The notes under the pieces are model-generated. The model was not told the DNA's origin, did no database searches, and was given only the letters and a program-made list of their open reading frames with translations. A stretch of DNA of 64,000 nt from positions 62,001 through 126,000 of the forward strand of contig AP024878.1 in the NCBI GenBank assembly GCA_024346935.1, in the 5' to 3' direction. This document shows positions 50,007 to 61,759 of the stretch, piece after piece. Source of the stretch: Vibrio inusitatus (GTDB lineage Bacteria > Pseudomonadota > Gammaproteobacteria > Enterobacterales > Vibrionaceae). Position 1 is the first letter of the stretch, and the number at the start of each line of letters is the position of its first letter. The translations under genes were made by a program, and so were the position numbers.

Positions 50007-50962
50007 AAGACTTTAGCTTTAAACTCAAATTAATTCAGGAGCTTAGCAAGGGCGAGTTTTGCTCAGGAGAACAGCTTGGCGAGCATTTCGGTGTCTCTAG
50101 AGCTGCTATTGCGAGACATATTAAATCCATCCAAGAACTTGGTATTGATATCTATAGTGTCAAAGGCAAGGGGTATAGGCTAGAGCAACCTCTGGATCTG
50201 TTGAATAATCAGTTGTTGGTTGAAAAACTGGAATTACCGGTAGAAGTGATCCCTATTATTGATTCGACAAATCAACATATGTTGGGACAGAAAGCGCTTC
50301 AATCAGGAAGTGTTTGTGTTGCTGAATATCAAACTCAAGGGCGTGGACGCCGTGGCCGTGAATGGGTATCTCCTTTTGGCTCAAATATCTATTACTCAAT
50401 GTACTGGCGTCTGGAGGCGGGCCTTCCTGCAGCTATGGGCATAAGTCTGGTCATCGGTCTAGCGCTTGTAGATGCCCTTGAAGAGTTAGGTATACAAGGC
50501 CTCAAGCTCAAGTGGCCAAATGATGTGTACTTTGACAATAAGAAACTTGCAGGCATATTAGTTGAATTGTCAGGACAGGCGGGTGACGCCGCTAACCTAG
50601 TGATAGGTATTGGACTTAATGTATCAATGCCAGAGCATGTGCAAGGTATTGGTCAGCCTTGGACTAGCTTAAAAGAGATTGTAGGTGATCTGGCTATTTC
50701 TAGGAATGAGATCGTGATTGTGATGACAAAAAAATTACACGACGCGATTAGTATCTATGAACATCAAGGATTAACCCCCTTCCTAGAACAATGGAATCAA
50801 TACGATAATTTCTTGGAACAGCCGATTAAGTTGATTATGGGTAACCGAGAAGTGTTCGGCACGTGCAAAGGTATTGATCAACAAGGCGCTTTATTGCTCG
50901 ACACTGGCAATCAGATTGAATCTTTTGTCGGTGGAGAAATTTCTGTTAGATCAGCTTCTTAA
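50003..50962 (+). CDS. birA: biotin-protein ligase and biotin operon repressor BirA
   Basis: 319-aa bifunctional protein. An N-terminal winged helix (about residues 20-45, [21 protein letters not shown]) binds the bio operator. The central ligase domain has the biotinyl-AMP loop GRGRRGREW and KWPNDVYF, and there is a C-terminal SH3-like domain. It starts at TTG 50003, overlapping the murB stop; an ATG start is not available nearby. Its last 12 bp overlap the converging coaA. Confidence 0.95.
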   Translation: MKDFSFKLKLIQELSKGEFCSGEQLGEHFGVSRAAIARHIKSIQELGIDIYSVKGKGYRLEQPLDLLNNQLLVEKLELPVEVIPIIDSTNQHMLGQKALQSGSVCVAEYQTQGRGRRGREWVSPFGSNIYYSMYWRLEAGLPAAMGISLVIGLALVDALEELGIQGLKLKWPNDVYFDNKKLAGILVELSGQAGDAANLVIGIGLNVSMPEHVQGIGQPWTSLKEIVGDLAISRNEIVIVMTKKLHDAISIYEHQGLTPFLEQWNQYDNFLEQPIKLIMGNREVFGTCKGIDQQGALLLDTGNQIESFVGGEISVRSAS

Positions 50963-51874
50963 TAGGATTTGATCGACTTTATGATCAACGCCTTTCCTGA
51001 GGATCAGGTTTGCTCTAATTTTAGTTGGCTGAATATTTGAGACTAGGTTTTTGCCATTGATGTCGGCCCAAATTGAGCATGCTTTAGCTACGGCCTGTTC
51101 TTCGCTCAGTTTAGTGTAATGCCCAAAATAAGAGTTGGGCTTTTTGAATGCACCAGAACGAAATTTCAAAAATCGTTGCACATACCACTGCTGAATCAAG
51201 GTGCTATCGGCATCCACATAAATGGAAAAATCAAGAAAGTCCGAAACGAAAACGCGATGTGGTTGTTCTGGATAGTCCATTCCTGATTGAAGTACGTTTA
51301 GTCCCTCTAAGATCAAAATATCCGGTCTATCAACTACTTCCACTTCATCGGTAATGTTATAGGTGAGGTGTGAGTAGATAGGTGCTTCAACCTTTTCTTT
51401 ACCTGCTTTAACATCCGATACGAAATCAACCAATTTTTGAATGTCGTAAGATTCAGGAAAACCTTTTCGGTGCATTATCCCCTTTTCTTCGAGCACTTCA
51501 TTTGGGTAAAGAAAACCGTCTGTAGTAATAAGAGCCACTTTAGGGTGGTCTCCCCAGCGTGAGAGTAGGGCTTGCATGACACGTGCGGTAGTGCTCTTGC
51601 CTACTGCGACGCTACCAGCGATTCCTACAATGAAAGGGCTGTGACTGTCCTCTTTGTTCAAGAAGGTATCTAAAACACGCTGACGGCGCTGCTGAGAGCC
51701 CGCATGTAGGTTAAGAAGTCGAGATAGGGGAAGGTAAATTTCTTCTACTTCGCGAGTATCCAACTTTTCATTGATACCACGCAACTCTACAATGTCCGAA
51801 TCAGATAGCACCATAGGCACAGATGCTCTTAGCTCCGCCCATTGGTGTCGGTTGAAATTTATGTGTGGATTCAT
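50951..51874 (-). CDS. coaA: pantothenate kinase CoaA (type I)
   Basis: 307-aa P-loop kinase that commits pantothenate to coenzyme A synthesis. Walker A GSVAVGKS is at 87-94. TTDGFLYPN and YIFDGLNVL-like [11 protein letters not shown] motifs follow. I chose ATG 51874 (MNPHINF), with AAGGAAGG about 8 nt upstream. The frame to 51910 lacks a ribosome site. birA and coaA are convergent neighbours in E. coli too. Confidence 0.95.
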   Translation of the reverse strand: MNPHINFNRHQWAELRASVPMVLSDSDIVELRGINEKLDTREVEEIYLPLSRLLNLHAGSQQRRQRVLDTFLNKEDSHSPFIVGIAGSVAVGKSTTARVMQALLSRWGDHPKVALITTDGFLYPNEVLEEKGIMHRKGFPESYDIQKLVDFVSDVKAGKEKVEAPIYSHLTYNITDEVEVVDRPDILILEGLNVLQSGMDYPEQPHRVFVSDFLDFSIYVDADSTLIQQWYVQRFLKFRSGAFKKPNSYFGHYTKLSEEQAVAKACSIWADINGKNLVSNIQPTKIRANLILRKGVDHKVDQILLRS

Positions 51875-52034
51875 TGATTTGAGCCTTCCTTTTCTGCATC
51901 GCCTCAACATACATGAAGAGACAAATATTTCAATTGTACGACGACAAAGGTGTGGTGATTTCCTTTAAACATGCCGAAAAATTAGTCGTTGCTCAACGTA
52001 AATACAAAATCTGAAGATTTTTTGCATTTTCTTA

Positions 52035-52063
52035 TTGCAAGGTTCGAAATCATCCAATAGAAT
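52035..52063 (+). promoter_or_regulatory. promoter of the tRNA-tufB operon
   Basis: TTGCAA at 52035-52040, 17-bp spacer, TAGAAT at 52058-52063, then the GC-rich discriminator GCGCTCC. It lies 15 bp before the first tRNA, a stable-RNA type promoter. Confidence 0.88.
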
Positions 52064-52078
52064 GCGCTCCACTTATGT

Positions 52079-52154
<76 letters not shown>

Positions 52155-52177
52155 CTTTCTTTATGAAAGCAAAATTT

Positions 52178-52262
52178 GGTGGGGTTCCCGAGTGGCCAAA
52201 GGGATCAGACTGTAAATCTGACGGCACTGCCTTCGATGGTTCGAATCCATCTCCCACCACCA
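52178..52262 (+). tRNA. tyrU: tRNA-Tyr (anticodon GTA)
   Basis: 85 nt with the long variable arm of class II tRNAs. Anticodon loop CTGTAAA, CCA encoded. Confidence 0.96.
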
Positions 52263-52297
52263 ATTTCTTAAGGAAATAGCTCGAAGAGTTACGTGTT

Positions 52298-52372
<75 letters not shown>

Positions 52373-52383
52373 ATCTATCGTGT

Positions 52384-52459
52384 GCTGATATAGCTCAGTT
52401 GGTAGAGCGCACCCTTGGTAAGGGTGAGGTCGGCGGTTCAAATCCGCCTATCAGCACCA
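52384..52459 (+). tRNA. thrT: tRNA-Thr (anticodon GGT)
   Basis: 76 nt with CCA. Acceptor GCTGATA pairs with TATCAGC, anticodon loop TTGGTAA. Same anticodon as the gene at 3469 but a different body. tufB follows 105 bp later without an own promoter. Confidence 0.96.
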
Positions 52460-52563
52460 GCTCTCAAGCAAATATTTCCTTTTGATATATACTTTACATC
52501 CAATTTATTTGGTTGCGTGGTCTACAAAGCCACTTTATAAACCGTACCTAGAGGAACACGCTC

Positions 52564-53748
52564 GTGTCTAAAGAAAAATTTGAACGTACGAAACCGCACG
52601 TAAACGTTGGTACTATCGGCCACGTTGACCACGGTAAAACAACTCTAACTGCTGCTATCTGTACTACTTTGTCAAAAGTATACGGTGGTGAAGCTAAAGA
52701 CTTCGCATCTATCGATAACGCTCCTGAAGAGCGTGAGCGCGGTATCACAATCGCTACTTCTCACGTAGAGTACGATACTCCTGAACGTCACTACGCACAC
52801 GTAGACTGTCCTGGACACGCCGATTATGTTAAAAACATGATCACTGGTGCTGCTCAAATGGACGGCGGTATCCTAGTTGTTGCTGCTACAGATGGCCCTA
52901 TGCCACAAACTCGTGAGCACATCCTACTTGGTCGTCAGGTTGGTATCCCTTACATCATCGTATTCATGAACAAATGTGACATGGTTGATGACGAAGAGCT
53001 ACTTGAGCTAGTAGAAATGGAAGTTCGTGAACTTCTTTCTGAGTACGAATACCCAGGAGATGATCTTCCTGTAATTCAAGGTTCTGCACTTGGCGCTCTA
53101 AACGGCGAAAAAGAGTGGGAAGACAAGATTGTTGAGCTTGCAGAAGCACTAGATTCTTACATTCCACTTCCAGAGCGTGCTGTTGATCTACCGTTCCTAC
53201 TTCCTATTGAAGATGTATTCTCAATCCAGGGTCGTGGTACAGTAGTTACTGGTCGTATCGAGCGCGGTATCCTACGCGTTGGTGACGAAGTAGAAATCGT
53301 TGGTATTAAAGAAACTACTCTTACTACTTGTACTGGTGTTGAAATGTTCCGTAAGCTGCTTGACGAAGGTCGTGCAGGTGAGAACGTTGGTGCACTTCTA
53401 CGTGGTACTAAGCGTGATGACGTTGAACGTGGTCAAGTACTTTCAGCTAAAGGTTCTATCAACCCACACACTAAGTTTGAGTCTGAAGTATACGTACTTT
53501 CTAAAGACGAAGGCGGCCGTCACACTCCTTTCTTCAAGGGTTACCGTCCACAGTTCTACTTCCGTACAACTGACGTAACAGGCGACATCACTCTACCTGA
53601 AGGCGTAGAGATGGTAATGCCAGGTGACAACGTTCAAATGACTGTTGAGCTAATCGCTCCAATCGCAATGGATGAAGGTCTACGTTTCGCAATCCGCGAA
53701 GGTGGCCGTACCGTTGGTGCTGGTGTTGTTGCTAAGATTTTCGATTAA
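52564..53748 (+). CDS. tufB: elongation factor Tu
   Basis: 394-aa translational GTPase that delivers aminoacyl-tRNA to the ribosome. G1 GHVDHGKT is at 19-26, G3 DCPGH near 81-85 and G4 NKCD near 136. Starts at GTG 52564 with GAGGAAC upstream. Codon use is highly optimised. Labelled tufB by its position after the four tRNAs; a second copy near fusA is usual in this group and would be elsewhere. Confidence 0.98.
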   Translation: MSKEKFERTKPHVNVGTIGHVDHGKTTLTAAICTTLSKVYGGEAKDFASIDNAPEERERGITIATSHVEYDTPERHYAHVDCPGHADYVKNMITGAAQMDGGILVVAATDGPMPQTREHILLGRQVGIPYIIVFMNKCDMVDDEELLELVEMEVRELLSEYEYPGDDLPVIQGSALGALNGEKEWEDKIVELAEALDSYIPLPERAVDLPFLLPIEDVFSIQGRGTVVTGRIERGILRVGDEVEIVGIKETTLTTCTGVEMFRKLLDEGRAGENVGALLRGTKRDDVERGQVLSAKGSINPHTKFESEVYVLSKDEGGRHTPFFKGYRPQFYFRTTDVTGDITLPEGVEMVMPGDNVQMTVELIAPIAMDEGLRFAIREGGRTVGAGVVAKIFD

Positions 53749-53765
53749 TAATTGACGAAATCTAA

Positions 53766-53795
53766 ACAAAAGGGCATCATTTGATGCCCTTTTTC
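53766..53795 (+). terminator. intrinsic terminator after tufB
   Basis: AAAAGGGCATCA / TGATGCCCTTTTT stem with T run. The 53796-54006 stretch before secE must hold the secE promoter, but I could not pick one with confidence. Confidence 0.9.
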
Positions 53796-54006
53796 TGCGC
53801 TACTGTTTATGATTAGAAGATAAATTGATCTTTTTATCGTCTAACAAGCAAAGAATTTTGAGAATTTTCATTTCTATTGTGGGTTTTATAGCCTGTATTA
53901 GAAAGAAAGTTCGGAAAAGAAGGTGTTGATTTTCAACACTAATGAATAGGCCCTGCAACAGCGGGGTTATTGTCGTCTATAGTAAGACTTGTCACAGGTT
54001 AGTTTT

Positions 54007-54384
54007 ATGAAAGCAAATGCAGAAACTCCTGATAGCTCAAGTGCAGCAGACATCTTCAAGTGGATTGTCGCTTTTGTTCTGCTAGCCGCTGCTGTTGTGG
54101 GAAATTACCTGTATGGTGAAATGTCTGTAGTAGCTCGCGCTGCTGGTGTGGTTGTTTTAATTGCAATCGCTCTAGGTGTAGCCGCTACGACTACTAAAGG
54201 TAAAGCTGCGATCGTATTTGCACGTGAATCTCGTATGGAGATCCGCAAGGTTGTTTGGCCAACTCGCCAAGAAACTATGCAAACTACTTTGATCGTATTG
54301 GCTGTAAGTATTGTTATGGCTCTAGCGCTTTGGGGCATTGACGGAATTATGGTTCGTCTTGTTGCTCTAGCGACTGGGGTGTGA
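54007..54384 (+). CDS. secE: preprotein translocase subunit SecE
   Basis: 125-aa membrane protein that clamps SecY. Three hydrophobic helices (about residues 18-36, 43-62, 95-118), with the conserved amphipathic RMEIRKVVWPTRQETMQTT between the second and third. I chose ATG 54007; the upstream frame begins only at a TTG. 12 bp before nusG, the usual secE-nusG pair. Confidence 0.95.
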   Translation: MKANAETPDSSSAADIFKWIVAFVLLAAAVVGNYLYGEMSVVARAAGVVVLIAIALGVAATTTKGKAAIVFARESRMEIRKVVWPTRQETMQTTLIVLAVSIVMALALWGIDGIMVRLVALATGV

Positions 54385-54396
54385 GGGTTTTAATTC

Positions 54397-54945
54397 ATGA
54401 GTGAAGCTCCAAAGAAACGTTGGTACGTGGTTCAGGCCTTTTCTGGTTTTGAAGGCCGCGTAGCAAACTCTCTTCGTGAACATATCAGAATGCATGATAT
54501 GGAAGAACTGTTTGGCGATGTATTGGTACCAACTGAAGAAGTTGTCGAGATGCGCGCTGGTCAGCGTCGTAAGAGTGAACGTAAATTCTTCCCAGGTTAT
54601 GTACTTGTTCAAATGATTATGAACGATGAGTCATGGCACCTAGTACGTAGCGTTCCACGCGTTATGGGCTTTATTGGTGGAACTTCAGATAAACCTGCAC
54701 CTATCACGGACAAAGAAGCTGACGCTATCTTGAATCGTCTTGAGAAAGCAAGTGAAGCTCCTCGTCCTCGTACAATGTACGAAGCGGGTGAGATTGTTCG
54801 TGTAAACGATGGTCCATTTGCTGATTTCAACGGTACCGTTGAAGAAGTGGATTATGAGAAGAGCCGTCTAAAAGTGTCTGTATCGATCTTCGGTCGTGCA
54901 ACACCGGTAGAACTCGAATTCGGTCAAGTTGAAAAAGTTGACTAA
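54397..54945 (+). CDS. nusG: transcription termination/antitermination protein NusG
   Basis: 182-aa factor that binds RNA polymerase and links it to Rho or to ribosomal S10. The NGN domain ([18 protein letters not shown], residues 9-26 onward) and a C-terminal KOW motif ([17 protein letters not shown]) are present. Length equals typical enterics. Confidence 0.97.
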   Translation: MSEAPKKRWYVVQAFSGFEGRVANSLREHIRMHDMEELFGDVLVPTEEVVEMRAGQRRKSERKFFPGYVLVQMIMNDESWHLVRSVPRVMGFIGGTSDKPAPITDKEADAILNRLEKASEAPRPRTMYEAGEIVRVNDGPFADFNGTVEEVDYEKSRLKVSVSIFGRATPVELEFGQVEKVD

Positions 54946-54962
54946 AAAATAGGCTTTAGGGC

Positions 54963-54991
54963 TTGTTTGGGGCGTGAATTGTATCTATAAT
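54963..54991 (+). promoter_or_regulatory. promoter of rplKA
   Basis: TTGTTT at 54963-54968, 17-bp spacer, TATAAT at 54986-54991, discriminator TCGCGCC. Confidence 0.8.
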
Positions 54992-55024
54992 TCGCGCCTC
55001 TTTACTTCCTTGCGTGAAGTAAAG

Positions 55025-55087
55025 CGTTTTTAAAACAACGGGGAGCTGGCCGTAAGGCAGCGCTATTACCCAAAATTAGGAAATATC
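55025..55087 (+). promoter_or_regulatory. rplK leader, candidate L1 autoregulatory site
   Basis: The leader contains GGGGAGCTGG and TATTACCCAAAATTAGG just before the start, the same arrangement as the E. coli L11 leader, where L1 binds an rRNA-like structure to repress rplKA translation. Assigned by resemblance and position. Confidence 0.55.
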
Positions 55088-55516
55088 ATGGCTAAGAAAG
55101 TTGAAGCTTATATCAAACTGCAAGTTGCAGCAGGTATGGCGAACCCGTCGCCACCGGTTGGTCCTGCTCTAGGTCAACACGGTGTGAACATCATGGAATT
55201 CTGTAAAGCGTTCAACGCAAAAACAGAATCTGTTGAGAAAGGTCTACCAATCCCAGTTGTTATCTCTGTATACAACGACCGTTCTTTCACGTTCGAAACT
55301 AAGACTCCACCTGCAGCAGTTCTTCTGCTTAAAGCAGCTGGCATTAAGTCTGGTTCTGGTCGTCCGAACACTGAGAAAGTTGGTACTGTAACTGACGCTC
55401 AAGTTCAAGAGATCGCAGAAACTAAAGCTGCTGATATGACTGGCGCTGACATCGAAGCGATGAAGCGCACTATCGCGGGTACTGCTCGTTCAATGGGCCT
55501 AGTGGTAGAGGGTTAA
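55088..55516 (+). CDS. rplK: 50S ribosomal protein L11
   Basis: 142-aa protein of the GTPase-associated centre, binding 23S helices 43-44 and needed for RelA activation. The proline-rich [16 protein letters not shown] loop and C-terminal [21 protein letters not shown] are typical. Followed by rplA with a 4-bp gap. Confidence 0.98.
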   Translation: MAKKVEAYIKLQVAAGMANPSPPVGPALGQHGVNIMEFCKAFNAKTESVEKGLPIPVVISVYNDRSFTFETKTPPAAVLLLKAAGIKSGSGRPNTEKVGTVTDAQVQEIAETKAADMTGADIEAMKRTIAGTARSMGLVVEG

Positions 55517-55520
55517 TAAG

Positions 55521-56225
55521 ATGGCAAAACTTACTAAGCGTATGCGCGTTATTCGCGACAAAGTTGATGTTACTAAAGAGTACGAAATCAACGAAGCAGT
55601 TGCTCTTCTTAAAGAACTAGCAACAGCTAAATTCAATGAAAGTGTTGACGTTGCTGTTAACCTTGGCATTGACGCTCGTAAATCAGATCAGAACGTACGT
55701 GGTGCAACTGTACTACCTCACGGTACTGGTCGTGAAATTCGCGTTGCTGTGTTCACTCAAGGTGCAAACGCAGAAGCTGCTAAAGAAGCTGGTGCTGACA
55801 TCGTTGGTATGGAAGACCTAGCTGAGCAAGTTAAAAAGGGTGTAATGGACTTCGACGTAGTTGTTGCTTCTCCAGATGCAATGCGCGTAGTTGGTCAACT
55901 AGGTACTATCCTAGGTCCACGCGGTCTAATGCCAAACCCTAAAGTCGGTACTGTAACTCCTAACGTTGCTCAAGCGGTTAAGAACGCTAAAGCTGGTCAG
56001 GTTCGTTACCGTAACGACAAAAACGGCATCATCCACACTACTATCGGTAAAGCATCTTTCGAAGCTAGCCAGCTTCAAGAAAACCTAGAGTCACTTCTAG
56101 TTGCTCTTAAGAAAGCTAAGCCATCTTCAGCGAAAGGTACTTTCCTGAAGAAAGTAACCATCTCTACTACGATGGGTGCTGGTGTTGCTGTTGATCAGGC
56201 TAGCCTGGACACTCAAGCAAGCTAA
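55521..56225 (+). CDS. rplA: 50S ribosomal protein L1
   Basis: 234-aa protein of the L1 stalk and translational repressor of its own operon. [19 protein letters not shown] is the family signature near residue 130. Confidence 0.98.
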   Translation: MAKLTKRMRVIRDKVDVTKEYEINEAVALLKELATAKFNESVDVAVNLGIDARKSDQNVRGATVLPHGTGREIRVAVFTQGANAEAAKEAGADIVGMEDLAEQVKKGVMDFDVVVASPDAMRVVGQLGTILGPRGLMPNPKVGTVTPNVAQAVKNAKAGQVRYRNDKNGIIHTTIGKASFEASQLQENLESLLVALKKAKPSSAKGTFLKKVTISTTMGAGVAVDQASLDTQAS

Positions 56226-56228
56226 TCC

Positions 56229-56256
56229 TTGCTTAGGCGTGAAATTAGTGTATAAT
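56229..56256 (+). promoter_or_regulatory. promoter of rplJL-rpoBC
   Basis: TTGCTT at 56229-56234, 16-bp spacer, TATAAT at 56251-56256, discriminator TTCGCGCC. Confidence 0.82.
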
Positions 56257-56262
56257 TTCGCG

Positions 56263-56502
56263 CCTAATATTTGTGGTTGAGGCTGACTCAAACATCTCGA
56301 TGTAAGAGTAAGTCTCCATCCAAGACCGTAGGCGTTACAAGCTATTTTTTAGCGGTGTGACTTAATAGTAAACCTACGTAGATGGTGCCCGAACTGATAG
56401 AAAGCCAAACTTGCAAAAGATTGCCTTTCTTCTGGGACTGCACCGTTTTTACTCTCACCAATTTTGGTGAGTGGTGTAACGACAACCAGGAGCAAATCCA
56501 AA
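56263..56502 (+). promoter_or_regulatory. rplJ leader (L10 leader type)
   Basis: A roughly 240-nt untranslated leader with complementary segments, for example ACTCTCACCAATTTTGGTGAGTG near 56451. In E. coli the L10-L12 complex binds this leader and represses rplJL translation. I did not verify the kink-turn base by base. Confidence 0.6.
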
Positions 56503-56997
56503 ATGGCTTTAAACCTTCAAGACAAAAAAGCAATTGTTGCTGAAGTCAACGAAGCTGCCAGTGGTGCACTTTCTGCAGTTGTAGCTGATTCTCGTGGCGT
56601 TCCTGTTGGCGCAATGACTTCTCTACGTAAACAAGCTCGTGAAGCTGGCGTTTACATGAGAGTTGTGCGTAACACACTAGCACGCCGTGCAATGGAAGGT
56701 ACTGAGTATGAGTGTCTAACTGACACTTTCACTGGTCCTACTCTAGTTGCATTCTCTAACGAGCACCCAGGTGCCGCAGCGCGTCTTTTCAAAGACTTCG
56801 CTAAAGAGAACAAAGATTTCGAGATCAAAGCTGCTGCATTTGAAGGCGCGGTTACTGACGCAGATGTATTAGCGACACTACCAACTTACGACGAAGCTAT
56901 CGCACGCCTAATGATGTGCATGAAAGAAGCTTCTGCAGGCAAGCTGGTACGTACTATCGCTGCACTACGCGACCAAAAAGAAGAAGCAGCGGCTTAA
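56503..56997 (+). CDS. rplJ: 50S ribosomal protein L10
   Basis: 164-aa stalk base protein. The N-terminal domain binds 23S rRNA ([32 protein letters not shown]) and the C-terminal helix binds L7/L12 dimers. ATG 56503 has CCAGGAGC upstream; the frame from 56464 reads leader sequence. Confidence 0.97.
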   Translation: MALNLQDKKAIVAEVNEAASGALSAVVADSRGVPVGAMTSLRKQAREAGVYMRVVRNTLARRAMEGTEYECLTDTFTGPTLVAFSNEHPGAAARLFKDFAKENKDFEIKAAAFEGAVTDADVLATLPTYDEAIARLMMCMKEASAGKLVRTIAALRDQKEEAAA

Positions 56998-57054
56998 GCC
57001 TTGCTTTTTACTGGTTGCAAAATAAACTTATTGTTGACTTAAAAGAGAATTGTT

Positions 57055-57420
57055 ATGTCTATTACTAACGAGCAAATCCTAGACGCAGTTGCAGAAATGT
57101 CTGTAATGCAAGTTGTTGAGCTTATCGAAGCTATGGAAGAAAAATTCGGCGTATCTGCTGCAGCTGCAGTAGTTGCTGGCGGCGCAGCGGCTGAAGCTGC
57201 TGAAGAGCAAACTGAATTTGACGTAGTTCTTACTGCTATCGGCGGTAACAAAGTATCTGTTATCAAAGCAGTACGTGGCGCTACAGGTCTAGGCCTTAAA
57301 GAAGCTAAAGCTCTAGTTGATGGTGCTCCAGCACCGCTTAAAGAAGCTGTTTCTAAAGAAGAAGCAGAAGCTCTTAAAGCTACTCTAGAAGAAGCTGGTG
57401 CTTCTGTTGAAGTTAAGTAA
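57055..57420 (+). CDS. rplL: 50S ribosomal protein L7/L12
   Basis: 121-aa acidic stalk protein. N-terminal dimerisation domain, Ala-rich hinge ([19 protein letters not shown], residues 35-53) and the factor-binding C-terminal domain ([25 protein letters not shown]). Very optimised codons, as expected for the multi-copy ribosomal protein. Confidence 0.98.
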   Translation: MSITNEQILDAVAEMSVMQVVELIEAMEEKFGVSAAAAVVAGGAAAEAAEEQTEFDVVLTAIGGNKVSVIKAVRGATGLGLKEAKALVDGAPAPLKEAVSKEEAEALKATLEEAGASVEVK

Positions 57421-57452
57421 TTATTACTTAGTTTCTTAGCCGAATGGCTAAT

Positions 57453-57483
57453 GGCTGGTGGTTTATTAACCACCGGCCTTTTT
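57453..57483 (+). terminator. attenuator between rplL and rpoB
   Basis: GGCTGGTGGTT-TATT-AACCACCGGCC stem followed by T5. In E. coli a partial terminator here lowers rpoBC expression relative to rplJL. Confidence 0.88.
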
Positions 57484-57537
57484 GCGCTGTAGGGCACGGG
57501 TGTTTTTTCTCTGTTTAGCTACCCTGTATCCGCGCAT

Positions 57538-57565
57538 AACACTTCGATTTTTTTATCGAAGTGTT
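57538..57565 (+). other. perfect hairpin in the rplL-rpoB spacer
   Basis: AACACTTCGAT-TTTTTT-ATCGAAGTGTT, an 11-bp perfect stem 88 bp before rpoB. In E. coli the mRNA in this spacer is cut by RNase III; this stem is a candidate for the same role, by position. Confidence 0.6.
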
Positions 57566-57653
57566 TGTATATTAAACAGTTGTTAGTCTCTGTCTTTTAT
57601 TTTTGAGCGAATATTAGACAGTTGGGTCACTTATCAGCGAGCTGAGGAACCCC

Positions 57654-60600
57654 ATGGTTTACTCTTATACCGAGAAAAAGCGCATCCGTAAGGATTTTGG
57701 TACTCGTCCACAAGTTTTGGACGTCCCGTACCTGCTATCGATCCAGCTGGATTCTTTCGATAAATTTATCGAGCAGGATCCTGAAGGACAATACGGTCTA
57801 GAAGCTGCTTTTCGTTCTGTTTTTCCAATTCAGAGCTACAACGGCAATTCTGAGCTGCAATACGTTAGCTACCGTCTTGGTGAACCAGTATTTGATGTTA
57901 AAGAATGTCAAATCCGAGGTGTCACTTATTCAAAACCGCTGCGCGTTAAACTGCGTCTAGTTGTATTCGATAAAGATGCACCAGCTGGTACTGTAAAAGA
58001 TATTAAAGAACAAGAAGTCTACATGGGTGAAATTCCACTCATGACAGACAATGGTACCTTCGTGATTAATGGTACCGAGAGGGTTATCGTATCCCAGCTG
58101 CACAGAAGCCCAGGTGTATTCTTCGACAGCGATAAGGGTAAGACCCACTCTTCTGGTAAAGTTTTATATAACGCACGTGTTATTCCTTACCGTGGCTCAT
58201 GGTTAGACTTTGAGTTCGATCCTAAGGATAACTTGTTCGTTCGTATCGACCGTCGTCGTAAGCTTCCAGCGTCTATTATCCTACGTGCATTGGGTAAATC
58301 GACTGAAGAGATCCTAGATCTATTCTTCGATAAAGTACGCTTTGAAGTTCAAAACCAAACTCTGATGATGGAGTTGGTTCCTGAGCGTCTACGTGGCGAA
58401 ACTGCTTCATTTGATGTTGAAGCAAACGGCAAAACTTACGTTGAAGCTGGCCGTCGTGTTACAGCTCGTCATATCCGTTCTCTTGAAAAAGACGGCGTTG
58501 AGTTCATTGAAGTACCAGTTGACTACATCGTAGGCAAAGTGGCTTCAAAAGATTACATTGACGAGAGCACTGGCGAAATCGTTGTGGGCGCGAACCAAGA
58601 GTTCAGCCTAGAGAGCCTAGCTAACCTTGCGCAAGCGGGTCACACTAAGCTTGAGGTTCTGTTCACGAATGACCTAGATCACGGTCCATTCATGTCAGAC
58701 ACTGTTCGTAGCGATAGCACTACAGACCGTATCTCTGCATTGGTAGAAATCTACCGCATGATGCGTCCTGGCGAGCCACCAACGAAAGAAGCTGCTGAAT
58801 CTCTATTCGAAAGCTTGTTCTTCTCTGAAGAGCGCTACGACCTATCAACTGTAGGCCGTATGAAGTTCAACAGCTCTATCATGCGTGAAGACGCTGGTGA
58901 GCAAGGTATCCTAGACGAAACTGATATCATTGAAGTGATGAAGAAACTCATCTCTATTCGTAATGGTAAAGGCGAAGTTGATGATATTGACCACCTTGGT
59001 AACCGTCGTATTCGCTCTGTGGGCGAAATGGCTGAAAACCAATTCCGTGTAGGTCTTGTCCGTGTTGAACGTGCTGTTAAAGAGCGTTTGAGCCTTGGTG
59101 ATCTTGATGCAATCATGCCTCAAGACCTGATCAACGCTAAGCCAATTTCTGCGGCAGTGAAAGAGTTCTTTGGCTCTTCTCAGTTTATGGATCAGAACAA
59201 CCCGCTTTCAGAAGTTACTCACAAGCGTCGTATCTCTGCGTTAGGTCCTGGTGGTCTAACTCGTGAGCGTGCTGGCTTTGAGGTTCGTGACGTTCACGTT
59301 ACGCACTACGGTCGTCTATGTCCGATCGAAACTCCTGAAGGTCCAAACATCGGTCTAATTAACTCACTATCTGCTTACGCACGTTGTAATGAGTATGGTT
59401 TCCTAGAAACCCCATACCGTCGCGTTGTTGATGGTGTAGTAACCGAAGACGTTGATTACCTGTCTGCTATCGAAGAAGGTCAATACGTTATCGCTCAGGC
59501 GAATACCATACTGACTGAAAGCAACACATTCTCAGACGAACTAATCACTGCCCGCTTGAAGGGTGAATCAGGTCTGCACCCACGTGAAAACGTGAGTTAT
59601 ATGGATGTTGCTACGAACCAGGTAGTATCTATCGCTGCATCTTTGATCCCATTCCTAGAGCACGATGATGCAAACCGTGCATTGATGGGTGCAAACATGC
59701 AACGTCAGGCAGTTCCAACTCTGCGTGCTGATAAGCCACTAGTAGGTACTGGTGTTGAACGCAATATTGCGGTTGACTCTGGTGTTACAGCGGTAGCTAA
59801 GCGCGGCGGTTCGGTTCAGTCTGTAGACGCATCTCGCATCGTAGTTAAGGTTAATGAAAATGAATTGGTACCAGGCGAAGCCGGTATCGACATTTACAAC
59901 CTTACTAAATACACGCGTTCTAACCAGAACACTTGTATTAACCAACGTCCTACCGTGCTACCTGGCGAACCAGTAGCAAAAGGTGACGTTCTAGCAGATG
60001 GTCCTTCTACCGACCTTGGTGAACTGGCTCTTGGTCAGAACATGCGTATCGCATTTATGCCTTGGAACGGTTACAACTTTGAGGATTCAATCCTAGTTTC
60101 TGAGCGTGTAGTACAAGAAGATCGCTTTACTACTATTCACATCCAAGAACTATCTTGTGTGGCTCGTGATACTAAGCTTGGCTCTGAAGAGATCACTGCT
60201 GATATTCCAAACGTAGGTGAAGCTGCTCTATCTAAACTAGATGAGTCAGGTATCGTTTACATTGGTGCTGAAGTTAAGGGTGGCGACATCCTAGTTGGTA
60301 AGGTAACTCCGAAAGGCGAAACTCAGCTAACTCCTGAAGAAAAACTGCTACGTGCAATCTTCGGTGAAAAAGCATCTGACGTTAAAGATACTTCACTACG
60401 TGTACCTAACTCTGTTTCAGGTACCATCATTGACGTTCAAGTCTTCACTCGCGATGGCGTTGAGAAAGACAAGCGTGCTCTAGAAATTGAGCAAATGCAG
60501 CTGAAAGAAGCGAAGAAAGACCTTACTGAAGAATTCCAGATTCTTGAGGGTGGCCTTCTTAACCGTGTTCGCGCTGTATTGATTGCTGGTGGTTACTCGG

Positions 60601-61673
60601 AAGCGAAACTTGACAGCATTAACCGCAAACAGTGGTTAGAGCAGACTCTTGAAGATGACGCACTGCAATCTCAACTTGAGCAACTTGCAGAGCAAAACGA
60701 TGAGCTTAAAGCTGACTTCGATAAGAAGTTCGAAACTAAGCGTCGTAAGATCACTCAAGGCGATGATCTAGCACCTGGCGTTCTTAAGATTGTTAAGGTT
60801 TACCTAGCGGTTAAACGTCGTATCCAGCCTGGTGATAAGATGGCGGGTCGTCACGGTAACAAGGGTGTTATCTCTAAGATTAACCCTGTTGAAGACATGC
60901 CTTACGATGAGAAAGGTCAGCCGGTCGACATCGTTCTTAACCCATTGGGTGTACCTTCGCGTATGAACATTGGTCAGATCCTAGAAGTACACTTGGGTCT
61001 AGCTGCGAAAGGTATCGGTGACAAGATCAACCAGATGGTTAAAGAACAACAGGAACTTGCTAAGTTCCGTGAGTTCTTGCAGAAGGTTTATGATCTAGGT
61101 GACAGCCGTCAAGAAGTAGATATTGCTGAGCTATCGGACGATCAAGTTCGCACGCTTATCAAGAACCTACGTGGCGGTCTGCCAATTGCGACTCCAGTAT
61201 TTGACGGTGCATCTGAGAGAAACATCAAAGATCTACTTAAACTGGGTGACTTGCCAGAATCTGGTCAGCTGACTCTGTTTGATGGTCGCACTGGTGATTC
61301 GTTTGAGCGTCCTGTAACTGTAGGTTACATGTACATGCTGAAACTGAACCACCTTGTTGATGACAAGATGCACGCACGTTCGACTGGTTCGTACAGCCTA
61401 GTAACTCAGCAACCACTTGGTGGTAAAGCTCAGTTCGGTGGTCAGCGTTTCGGTGAGATGGAAGTATGGGCACTAGAAGCATACGGTGCTGCTTACACCC
61501 TTCAAGAAATGCTAACCGTTAAGTCGGATGACGTGAATGGCCGTACTAAGATGTATAAAAACATCGTAGATGGCAACCACGCGATGGAACCAGGCATGCC
61601 TGAATCGTTCAACGTATTGTTGAAAGAGATTCGCTCGCTAGGTATCAACATCGAGCTAGAAGACGAAGAGTAA
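57654..61673 (+). CDS. rpoB: DNA-directed RNA polymerase subunit beta
   Basis: 1339-aa catalytic subunit (E. coli 1342). Conserved blocks include the rifampicin region ([25 protein letters not shown], written in parts: [23 protein letters not shown]), the active-site [12 protein letters not shown] and the C-terminal [12 protein letters not shown]. The resistance-associated residues Asp, His and Ser of that region look wild type. 86 bp before rpoC. Confidence 0.98.
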   Translation: MVYSYTEKKRIRKDFGTRPQVLDVPYLLSIQLDSFDKFIEQDPEGQYGLEAAFRSVFPIQSYNGNSELQYVSYRLGEPVFDVKECQIRGVTYSKPLRVKLRLVVFDKDAPAGTVKDIKEQEVYMGEIPLMTDNGTFVINGTERVIVSQLHRSPGVFFDSDKGKTHSSGKVLYNARVIPYRGSWLDFEFDPKDNLFVRIDRRRKLPASIILRALGKSTEEILDLFFDKVRFEVQNQTLMMELVPERLRGETASFDVEANGKTYVEAGRRVTARHIRSLEKDGVEFIEVPVDYIVGKVASKDYIDESTGEIVVGANQEFSLESLANLAQAGHTKLEVLFTNDLDHGPFMSDTVRSDSTTDRISALVEIYRMMRPGEPPTKEAAESLFESLFFSEERYDLSTVGRMKFNSSIMREDAGEQGILDETDIIEVMKKLISIRNGKGEVDDIDHLGNRRIRSVGEMAENQFRVGLVRVERAVKERLSLGDLDAIMPQDLINAKPISAAVKEFFGSSQFMDQNNPLSEVTHKRRISALGPGGLTRERAGFEVRDVHVTHYGRLCPIETPEGPNIGLINSLSAYARCNEYGFLETPYRRVVDGVVTEDVDYLSAIEEGQYVIAQANTILTESNTFSDELITARLKGESGLHPRENVSYMDVATNQVVSIAASLIPFLEHDDANRALMGANMQRQAVPTLRADKPLVGTGVERNIAVDSGVTAVAKRGGSVQSVDASRIVVKVNENELVPGEAGIDIYNLTKYTRSNQNTCINQRPTVLPGEPVAKGDVLADGPSTDLGELALGQNMRIAFMPWNGYNFEDSILVSERVVQEDRFTTIHIQELSCVARDTKLGSEEITADIPNVGEAALSKLDESGIVYIGAEVKGGDILVGKVTPKGETQLTPEEKLLRAIFGEKASDVKDTSLRVPNSVSGTIIDVQVFTRDGVEKDKRALEIEQMQLKEAKKDLTEEFQILEGGLLNRVRAVLIAGGYSEAKLDSINRKQWLEQTLEDDALQSQLEQLAEQNDELKADFDKKFETKRRKITQGDDLAPGVLKIVKVYLAVKRRIQPGDKMAGRHGNKGVISKINPVEDMPYDEKGQPVDIVLNPLGVPSRMNIGQILEVHLGLAAKGIGDKINQMVKEQQELAKFREFLQKVYDLGDSRQEVDIAELSDDQVRTLIKNLRGGLPIATPVFDGASERNIKDLLKLGDLPESGQLTLFDGRTGDSFERPVTVGYMYMLKLNHLVDDKMHARSTGSYSLVTQQPLGGKAQFGGQRFGEMEVWALEAYGAAYTLQEMLTVKSDDVNGRTKMYKNIVDGNHAMEPGMPESFNVLLKEIRSLGINIELEDEE

Positions 61674-61759
61674 TCCCTTTCTTTTAAAGAAAAGTGGTTA
61701 TTGGTAAGAAGGTGCTCACCGGTAGGTGAGCCCCTTTTAACTCCTTACAGGAGCTGATC

